Shown here piece after piece: positions 58,691 to 64,000 of a DNA stretch of 64,000 nt. A model generated the notes under the pieces. It did no database searches, had not been told where the DNA came from, and saw nothing but the letters and a program-made list of their open reading frames with translations. Origin of the DNA: Cyanobium gracile PCC 6307 (GTDB lineage: Bacteria; Cyanobacteriota; Cyanobacteriia; PCC-6307; Cyanobiaceae); assembly GCF_000316515.1 (NCBI RefSeq), contig NC_019675.1, positions 3,160,001-3,224,000 of the forward strand, written 5' to 3'. The position numbers and the translations under genes are program-made. Positions within the stretch are counted from its first letter, which is position 1. Each line of letters begins with the position of its first letter.

Positions 58691-58711
58691 TAAGGCCTCT
58701 CCCTTCGCCCG

Positions 58712-59305
58712 ATGCGTTACCGCTTCCTCCCCGACGACCCCGCCAGTGCCGTGCGCATGCCCGCCGGTCAGGCGGTCCTGCTCGACCCCACCCCCCGTCC
58801 CGGCGGCTCCTGCCTCGAGGTCCTCGACGGCATCGCCCGCGTCTACTGCCCCTGTGAGGAGACCGAGGGCATGACCCTGGCCTTCCTCCAATCCGGCGAC
58901 CAGCTCCGCACCGACCGTCTCTGCAGCGAGGGCGTCTGCGTCGAGGCCCTCACCCCCCTCTGCTTCCGCAGCGATGCCGAGCCCCTCGATGGCCATGGCT
59001 TCGATCCGGTCAACGAGTGGACCCTGCAGCTGCTGCGCATCCGCCACCTCGGCAGCGCCGAGCAGCGGCTCCATGCCCTGCTCTCCCTGCTGGTGCGCCG
59101 GCTGGGGCGCCGCTGCGGCCCCTGGTGCGATCTCCCCTTCCGCCTCACCCATGAGCGCATCGGCGAGCTGATCGGCACCACCCGCGTCACCACCACCCGG
59201 CTGATCTCCCGCATCCGGGCCGCCGATCTGCTCGAGGCCCCCAGCGGCGAGACCGGCCTGCGCCTGGCACCGGCCCTGGTGGACGGCGCTCCCCTGGCGG
59301 CCTGA
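58712..59305 (+). CDS. idiB: Crp/Fnr-family iron-starvation regulator (IdiB-like)
   Basis: A 197-aa DNA-binding protein with a degenerate cyclic-nucleotide-type beta-barrel (residues 15-110) and a C-terminal winged helix containing LTHERIGELIGTTRVTTTRLISRIR. It resembles IdiB, the Crp-family activator of idiA under iron limitation in Synechococcus, and its neighbours (Fur, futA/IdiA, futB) support that. The symbol is therefore by similarity and context. Several cysteines (RVYCPCEE, LCSEGVC) could sense redox or metal. Preceded by Fur-box-like sites, so it is probably derepressed in low iron. Confidence 0.8.
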   Translation: MRYRFLPDDPASAVRMPAGQAVLLDPTPRPGGSCLEVLDGIARVYCPCEETEGMTLAFLQSGDQLRTDRLCSEGVCVEALTPLCFRSDAEPLDGHGFDPVNEWTLQLLRIRHLGSAEQRLHALLSLLVRRLGRRCGPWCDLPFRLTHERIGELIGTTRVTTTRLISRIRAADLLEAPSGETGLRLAPALVDGAPLAA

Positions 59306-59350
59306 CGCCCCCCTTTCTCCTTCTCCTCCCTTTCCCTTCCCTTCGCCCCC

Positions 59351-59494
59351 ATGGCCCCCTCCCTCGGCAGCCTCCCCGACGTCCCCGCCCCGATCACCAC
59401 CCGCGGTCCCCAGCCCCAGTCCAAGAAGAAGGGCTGCCGCCAGAAGAAATGCTCCAAATGGAAGGGCGGCAAGTGCTGCTGCGGCCGCGACTGA
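59351..59494 (+). CDS. Cys/Lys-rich microprotein in the iron locus
   Basis: A 47-aa protein whose first 23 residues are Pro-rich and uncharged, followed by a basic, Cys-rich tail: C29, C34 and a triple Cys at 42-44 with six Lys and one Trp between 25 and 41. The Cys spacing (C-x4-C-x7-CCC) suggests metal or cluster binding rather than a membrane role. ATG at 59351 is 45 bp after the IdiB-like gene, same strand, so it is probably in the same iron-controlled transcript. I recognise no family. Confidence 0.7.
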   Translation: MAPSLGSLPDVPAPITTRGPQPQSKKKGCRQKKCSKWKGGKCCCGRD

Positions 59495-59536
59495 GATCAC
59501 CCGGCACCATGGGCTCCGCTCCTGCAGGGGCAGGCT

Positions 59537-61099
59537 TCAGTCGCCCCGGCCCTGCCGCTCCAGGCTGGGCATCAGGGCGATCGAGGCGGCCAGTCCCAGC
59601 GCCAGGATCAGCAGCGCCGGAATCAGGGCCGCCCCCACCCGTTCGTCGCTGGCGTACTGGTAGACACGCACCGAGAGGGTGTCGAAGTCGAAGGGGCGCA
59701 GGGAGAAGGTGAGGGGCAGCTCCTTCACCACGTCGACGAAGACCAGCAGTGCCCCCACCAGCAGCGGACCCCGCAGCAGCGGCAGGTGGATGCGCCGCAG
59801 CACCGCCAGCCATCCGCAGCCCAGGCTGGTGGCGGATTCGTCCAGGCTGGGGGGGATGTGCTCGAAGGCGGCGTCGAGTCCCTGCTTGGAGACGGCCAGA
59901 AAGCGGTCGGCGTAGCCCCAGAGCAGCAGCAGCAGGGGGCTGAGCTGCAGGGGCCCGCCGATCAGCATCAGGGCCAGGGCGAGCACGGTGCCGGGCACGG
60001 CGTAGCCCATGCCGGAGAAGAAGGTGAGCCGGCCCAGCAGCCGGTCGGCCAGCCAGCGGCGGCTGATGGCCAGCACCAGGGCCCCCGCGACGGTGACCAG
60101 GGCGGCGACCAGGGCCAGCCCCAGGCTGCGCAGGGTCAGGGCCAGCAGGTCCTCGAGCGGATCGCTCTGCAGGTGGTCGCGGCTCGCCAGCAGCCAGGTG
60201 AGGGGAAGCCCCAGGCTGACCAGGGGCGGCAGCAGGGTGAGCAGCTGGGCCAGCAGGCGACGCCAGCCCCGCAGCGGCCACTGCAGCGTGCCGGCGTCCC
60301 CCTGCCCCAGGTTCCAGCGGCGGCTGCGCTGGCGCATCCAGCGTTCGGCCCCCACCAGCAGGCTCACCAGCACCAGGGCGATCAGGGCCAGCCCCACGGC
60401 CCCCGGCAGGTCGCCCTCCGCCTGCCAGCGCTGCAGGATCCCCCGCGACAGGGTGGGAACCCCCAGCAGTTCCACGGCGCCGAGCTCATTGACGACCTCC
60501 ATGCCGCTCAGGGCCACACCGGCGCCGATCGACGGCAGCGCCAGGGGCAGGGCAACCCTCCGGAAGCTGCCCCAGGGGCCCACCCCCAGGCTGCGGCAGG
60601 CCTCCAGCTGGCGCTGGCCACTGCCGGAGAAGCTCTCGGTGGAGAGCAGAAACACATAGCTGTAGGTGGTGAGGCTGAGCAGCAGCAGGGCCCAGCCGAT
60701 GCCGTGCACGCGAAAACCCCAGCGGCTGCCGAGGTCGACCAGCACGGCGGCGAGCACGAAGGCTGGAGCCGCCAGGGGCAGCACCTGGGCCAGCCGCAGC
60801 CAGCGGCGACCGGGGAACTGGCAGCAGGCGGTGAGCCAGCCGTTGGCGGTGCCCAGCAGGGCGCCGATCAGGCCGACGCCCACCACCAGCACCAGCGTGT
60901 TGCTCAGCTGCTCCAGACCTTCGGCCCCCAGCCAGAGGCCGGCTGAGCCGGCATCGCGGACCGCGAAGCCGGCCAGGGCCAGGAACGGCAGCAGCGCCAG
61001 GGCGCAGACCAGCAGCACGGCCGCCGCGAGGGAGGCCCGCCGCATCGGCGGAGCTGTCCGGGGGGCTGGTGCCCGCTCCGCCGTTGCCGCGCTCGCCAT
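59537..61099 (-). CDS. futB: Fe(III) ABC transporter permease (FutB/FbpB type)
   Basis: Inner-membrane permease of 520 aa with about twelve helices and two fused permease modules. The two EAA-type loops are EACRSLGVGPWGSFRRVALPLALPSI (first module) and EHIPPSLDESATSLGCGWLAVLRRIHLPLL (second), typical of iron permeases. Its ATPase FutC is not in the window. The start is 8 bp after the futA stop, consistent with one transcript. The ATG at 61099 includes a charged N-terminal leader. Confidence 0.92.
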   Translation of the reverse strand: MASAATAERAPAPRTAPPMRRASLAAAVLLVCALALLPFLALAGFAVRDAGSAGLWLGAEGLEQLSNTLVLVVGVGLIGALLGTANGWLTACCQFPGRRWLRLAQVLPLAAPAFVLAAVLVDLGSRWGFRVHGIGWALLLLSLTTYSYVFLLSTESFSGSGQRQLEACRSLGVGPWGSFRRVALPLALPSIGAGVALSGMEVVNELGAVELLGVPTLSRGILQRWQAEGDLPGAVGLALIALVLVSLLVGAERWMRQRSRRWNLGQGDAGTLQWPLRGWRRLLAQLLTLLPPLVSLGLPLTWLLASRDHLQSDPLEDLLALTLRSLGLALVAALVTVAGALVLAISRRWLADRLLGRLTFFSGMGYAVPGTVLALALMLIGGPLQLSPLLLLLWGYADRFLAVSKQGLDAAFEHIPPSLDESATSLGCGWLAVLRRIHLPLLRGPLLVGALLVFVDVVKELPLTFSLRPFDFDTLSVRVYQYASDERVGAALIPALLILALGLAASIALMPSLERQGRGD

Positions 61100-61107
61100 C
61101 CGCTGTC

Positions 61108-62199
61108 CTACTTCCAGCCGTTCGATTCCATCATCTGGGTGGCCGCGCGGCTCTTGGACCCGATCTGCTCCACCGAGACCCCATCGGCCCGGAAGGTGCC
61201 GAAGCGCTTCAGGATCGGGTTGTCACCGAAGCCCTTCAGGGGGTACTCGTTGTTGGCTTCGGCGTAGCCGCGGCCGCCGGTGGGGGAGGCCAGGAACTCG
61301 ATCAGCCGGATCGCCGCCTGGGGATTTTTGGCATGGCGGGTGACGCCGGCGCCGGTGATGTTGACGTGGGAGGGATTGAGATAGACCACCCGCAGCCGTT
61401 CGGCCAGCTGCTTGTCCTGGGCGCCGCCTTCCCCGGAGAGCATGCGGGCGATGTAGTAGGTGTTCACCACCCCGACGCCGCACTCGCCCCGGGCGACGGC
61501 CCGGGCCAGGGGGGTGTCGGAGGTGAAGAAGGGCTGGCTCACGTTGGCCACCATGCCGCGGATCCAGGTGCGGGTTGCGGCATCACCGTTGAGGATCATG
61601 CGGCTGGCCACCAGGGACTGGTTGTAGGGGCTCTTGCGATCCCGCAGGCAGAGCTTGCCCTTGAGGGCCGGCCTGGCCAGATCGGCGTAGGTGCGGATCG
61701 TCGCCGGATTCACCAGCTTCGGGTTCACGACCACGGCGCGCACCCGGCGGGTGAGGCCATACCAGCGGCCCTGGGAATCCCGCAGGTTGGCGGGCACGTC
61801 CCGCTGCAGGGCGGCCGAACGGGTGGGCCGGAACAGGCCCTGGTCGGTGGCGGCGTCGAGGCGGGCGGCGTCGACGAGAACAAGCACATCGGCGGGGCTG
61901 TTCTTGCCCTCACTCTTGAGGCGCTCCAGCAGGGCGTCGTCCTTGGCTTCCAGCACGTTCACCTTGATGCCGGTGCGGGCGGTGAACTGGCGGTAGAGCT
62001 CCTTGTCGGTGTTGTAGTGGCGGCCGGAGTAGACACCGATGGTGGTGCCGGCCTGGGCGACGGCGGGAGCCTTGGGCTGCGACTGACCGATGGCCGGCAG
62101 CGAACCGCCGCCGAAGACGGCGAGCAGGGCTGCGGCCAGGGCCGCGGATCCGCCGACAGGGAGCAGGAGGCGACGGCGGAGGAACCTGGACGAGGGCAT
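61108..62199 (-). CDS. futA: Fe(III) ABC transporter substrate-binding protein (FutA/IdiA)
   Basis: Periplasmic or lumenal ferric-binding protein of 363 aa, also described as IdiA, which protects photosystem II under iron limitation. A basic N-terminus (FLRRRLLLPVGG), possibly a twin-arginine-type signal, and hydrophobic core end near SLPAIGQS. The mature part starts IGVYSGRHYNTDKELY, where His and Tyr can bind iron, and the second Tyr pair lies in NTYYIARMLSG. Full length. Upstream elements are given separately. Confidence 0.95.
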   Translation of the reverse strand: MPSSRFLRRRLLLPVGGSAALAAALLAVFGGGSLPAIGQSQPKAPAVAQAGTTIGVYSGRHYNTDKELYRQFTARTGIKVNVLEAKDDALLERLKSEGKNSPADVLVLVDAARLDAATDQGLFRPTRSAALQRDVPANLRDSQGRWYGLTRRVRAVVVNPKLVNPATIRTYADLARPALKGKLCLRDRKSPYNQSLVASRMILNGDAATRTWIRGMVANVSQPFFTSDTPLARAVARGECGVGVVNTYYIARMLSGEGGAQDKQLAERLRVVYLNPSHVNITGAGVTRHAKNPQAAIRLIEFLASPTGGRGYAEANNEYPLKGFGDNPILKRFGTFRADGVSVEQIGSKSRAATQMMESNGWK

Positions 62200-62221
62200 C
62201 AGGACAAACGGGTGTCTGCCC

Positions 62222-62238
62222 GGACCCTATGAGGGTCC
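62222..62238 (-). promoter_or_regulatory. Hairpin in futA leader
   Basis: A perfect 7-bp inverted repeat, GGACCCT and AGGGTCC, with a 3-nt loop lies 23 bp upstream of the futA ATG. In the mRNA it could stabilise the 5' end or hinder ribosome access. There is no T-run, so it is not a terminator. Confidence 0.4.
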
Positions 62239-62261
62239 ACCAGGGGTGGTCGGAACAAACG

Positions 62262-62287
62262 ACGCGACGTCGCGTAACAATGCTTAC
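62262..62287 (-). promoter_or_regulatory. Operator-like palindromes upstream of futA
   Basis: GTAACAATGCTTAC at 62274-62287 is a GTA-N8-TAC palindrome, the consensus spacing for NtcA and a form used by other Crp-family activators. It directly adjoins ACGCGACGTCGCGT at 62262-62275, a perfect 14-bp palindrome. Both lie 63-88 bp upstream of futA, where an IdiB-like activator would bind. A clear -10 box at the usual distance was not found, which lowers confidence. Confidence 0.45.
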
Positions 62288-62333
62288 GTCCGTGGCGCAC
62301 TTATGGCGCTCAGATCCCTTTCGCGGGGACCGC

Positions 62334-62477
62334 TCAGTAGGAGTTGGAGCGACGCACGGGAATCAGGGCGGGCTGCATCAGACCCCCGCCGCCGTTGTCG
62401 TCGTCGGAATCCATCGCCATCCACAGCACCAGACCGAGAAGGGCGAGCACGCCCGTCATCAGGAGGAACTCGGTCAT
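62334..62477 (-). CDS. Single-span membrane microprotein
   Basis: A 47-aa protein: one membrane helix at residues 4-22 (FLLMTGVLALLGLVLWMAM), then an acidic DSDDDN, a four-Gly stretch and the C-terminal IPVRRSNSY. ATG at 62477 with an AGGAGG-free leader. It resembles accessory subunits of photosynthetic or NDH complexes in size and layout, but I cannot name it. It lies between cobW and futA on the same strand. Confidence 0.6.
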   Translation of the reverse strand: MTEFLLMTGVLALLGLVLWMAMDSDDDNGGGGLMQPALIPVRRSNSY

Positions 62478-62561
62478 GGGAGTGCTACGTAGAACGACAC
62501 CCTAGCGGCGCCAGCCGGTGGTTCCGTAGTGGATGCAGCACAACGGGCCGGGGGCGGCCGA

Positions 62562-63770
62562 TCAGCCGAAGCCCTTGCCCGCCTCGCCGGCCACGCAGGC
62601 CTGGAGCTGCTGGCGCAGGCGCTTGTGGTCGAGGTCCTTGCCGATCAGCACCAGCTGGTTCTTGCGTTCCCCCGGCCAGTCGCTGTCGTCGATGGAGAAG
62701 CGTTTGCCCGCCAGGTGGAACACGTGGCGGCGTTCGCTTTCGTTGAACCAGAGGATGCCCTTGGCCCGGAAGACCCCCGCCGGCATCTGGTTGTCCAGGA
62801 AGTTCTGGAACTTGCGCAGGGAAAGGGGGCCGTCGCTGCTGAAGGAGAGGGAGGTGAACCCCTCGATGGCCTGGTGGTCGGCATGGCCGCCATGGTCATG
62901 GCTGTGGCCATGGGCGTGATCGTGGTCGTGGCCTGCTTCCGTTGCGTGGGCGCAGTGGCCGTGGTCGTGGTCGCAGTCGCTGTGGTCCTCGGCCCCATGG
63001 TCATGGCCGTGGTGGGCCCCCTGGTCATGGTCGTGCCCGTGGTCGTGGTGGTCGCCTGCGGCGGGAGCCTGCTGCTGGGCCACCACCCTGTCGCTCTCGA
63101 ACAGGCCCACGCTCAGCAGCAGGGGCAGGGGCACCTCGCCCTTCACCGAGCGCAGGATGCGGGCCTCGCTCTTGATCGCCCTCAGTTCGGCCTCCAGCTG
63201 CTCCAGCCGCTCCTCGCTGACCAGGTCGCACTTGTTGAGCAGGATCATGTCGCCGTAGACGATCTGGGAGCGGCCCACCTCCCCCTGCAGCGTCTCGGGA
63301 CCGAAGTTCTCCGCGTCCACCAGGGTGATGATCGAATCGAGCCGGGTGAGGTCGCGCAGGTCGCTGCCCAGGAAGGTCATGGCCACGGGCAGCGGATCGG
63401 CCAGGCCGGTGGTCTCCACCACCAGGTAATCGACCGGGTCCGGGCGCTCCAGCACCCGGTAGACGGCCTCCAGCAGTTCGCCGTTGATCGAGCAGCAGAT
63501 GCAGCCGTTGCTCAGCTCCACCATGTCGTCGCCAGTGGCCACGATCAGCTCGTTGTCGATGCCGATCTCCCCGAACTCATTGACCAGCACGGCGGTCTTG
63601 AGACCCTCCTGGTTGCTGAGGATGTGGTTGAGCAGGGTGGTCTTGCCCGCCCCGAGGAAGCCCGTGAGGATCGTCACCGGCACGGTGATGGGCCGGGCCT
63701 CCTTCGCCGCCTCGCTCGCCGCCTCGGTCGCCGCCTCCTGGGTCGGGGCGTCCAGTTTCGTGCTGGTCAT
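62562..63770 (-). CDS. CobW/COG0523 family metallochaperone GTPase
   Basis: G3E-type GTPase of 402 aa. G1 is GFLGAGKTT (37-45), the metal-binding CxCC is C90-I-C92-C93 in NGCICCSINGEL, and G4 is LLNKCDLV (177-184). A His-rich insertion at 241-299 contains 23 histidines, followed by the CobW C-terminal domain. Such proteins move zinc, or cobalt or nickel in relatives; the Fur-like gene and futA nearby do not fix the metal. The ATG at 63770 is preferred to an upstream extension. Confidence 0.93.
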   Translation of the reverse strand: MTSTKLDAPTQEAATEAASEAAKEARPITVPVTILTGFLGAGKTTLLNHILSNQEGLKTAVLVNEFGEIGIDNELIVATGDDMVELSNGCICCSINGELLEAVYRVLERPDPVDYLVVETTGLADPLPVAMTFLGSDLRDLTRLDSIITLVDAENFGPETLQGEVGRSQIVYGDMILLNKCDLVSEERLEQLEAELRAIKSEARILRSVKGEVPLPLLLSVGLFESDRVVAQQQAPAAGDHHDHGHDHDQGAHHGHDHGAEDHSDCDHDHGHCAHATEAGHDHDHAHGHSHDHGGHADHQAIEGFTSLSFSSDGPLSLRKFQNFLDNQMPAGVFRAKGILWFNESERRHVFHLAGKRFSIDDSDWPGERKNQLVLIGKDLDHKRLRQQLQACVAGEAGKGFG

Positions 63771-63864
63771 GGCCGGAAGGAAAACCGATGTGGTGATTCT
63801 GCCGGCGCGCTCCCCCCAGCCACGCCGCCGCGGCTGCTGGAATGGCGGTCTCCGAACCGGCTCC

Positions 63865-64000
63865 ATGAACCCCAGCGAAGCCTTCGCCGCCATCGCCCTG
63901 GCCGCGGTGGCCTGCGATGGTGCCCTCGATGGCGACGAAGCCGCCATGCTGCGCCAGCTCCTGGAGGTGCGCTCGCCCTACGCCAACCTCGGCGAGGAGG
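63865..64000 (+). CDS. TerB-like protein (partial, runs off the window)
   Basis: The first 45 residues of an all-helical protein resembling the tellurite-resistance TerB/DjlA-N family. ACDGALDGDEAAMLRQLL contains the acidic loop and helix typical of TerB, where Asp residues can coordinate divalent metal. The 3' end is outside the window, so domain content beyond this is unknown. Divergent from cobW with 94 bp between starts. Confidence 0.65.
   Translation, partial: MNPSEAFAAIALAAVACDGALDGDEAAMLRQLLEVRSPYANLGEE

Overview
This is a very GC-rich chromosomal stretch from a unicellular cyanobacterium. Photosynthesis genes are scattered through it: petC, petG, psaF-psaJ, a high-light-inducible protein, chlI, lycopene cyclase, cytochrome cM, a CAAD/CURT1-like thylakoid protein and a PAP/fibrillin protein. 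Very short spacers, many 4-nt ATGA overlaps, the high GC and an IdiA/IdiB-type iron locus point to the alpha-cyanobacteria, most likely a Cyanobium or high-GC Synechococcus. This assignment is inference; there is no rRNA gene in the window. I recognised no tRNA, rRNA, CRISPR array or intact mobile element.

1-9.8 kb: photosynthesis and housekeeping (petC partial, tatC, an NFACT/RqcH-like protein, gmk, psaF-psaJ with a clear terminator, tsaD, hli, pilT, wecB, an HlyD-type adaptor). 10-16.9 kb: ychF, a beta-hydroxyacid dehydrogenase and a tightly overlapping AttEFGH-like set (ABC ATPase, 878-aa FtsX-type permease, AttH/CrtC-like secreted lipocalin protein). 16.9-22.3 kb: MFS transporter, alpha/beta hydrolase, and a dipeptide/nickel-type permease plus lipoprotein without its usual partners.

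22.4-32.1 kb is the accessory heart. Two HpsJ-like membrane paralogues converge on or flank a secreted protein with a C-terminal PGPLP sorting-signal-like tail. After hom and a 700-bp lower-GC spacer comes a type III polyketide synthase facing an O-methyltransferase across a bidirectional terminator, a plausible alkylresorcinol (hierridin-like) cassette. Then follow a decayed ISAs1-family transposase and a second PGPLP-tailed secreted protein.

32.2-45.8 kb: a long minus-strand run (cytM, trmJ-like, serine hydrolase, DUF3370, chlI, ruvC, 5-FTHF cyclo-ligase, small proteins, sufE), petG, a second run (guaB3, trxA, LOG-family, hisH, rsmD), CAAD and a DUF39 homocysteine-synthesis protein. 45.8-54.1 kb: gyrA, crtL, mqo, fibrillin, xth, a small exported protein and a TPR protein.

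54.2-64 kb: a plus-strand operon (unknown protein, FtsH-peptidase-domain-only membrane protein, larC, UPF0104 protein, fur) leads into an iron locus. A promoter with two tandem Fur-box-like sites precedes an IdiB-like Crp/Fnr regulator and a 47-aa Cys/Lys-rich microprotein, convergent with futA-futB (IdiA-type Fe(III) uptake). The futA upstream region carries a GTA-N8-TAC site and a perfect 14-bp palindrome. A 47-aa membrane microprotein, a His-rich CobW-family GTPase and the start of a TerB-like gene close the window.
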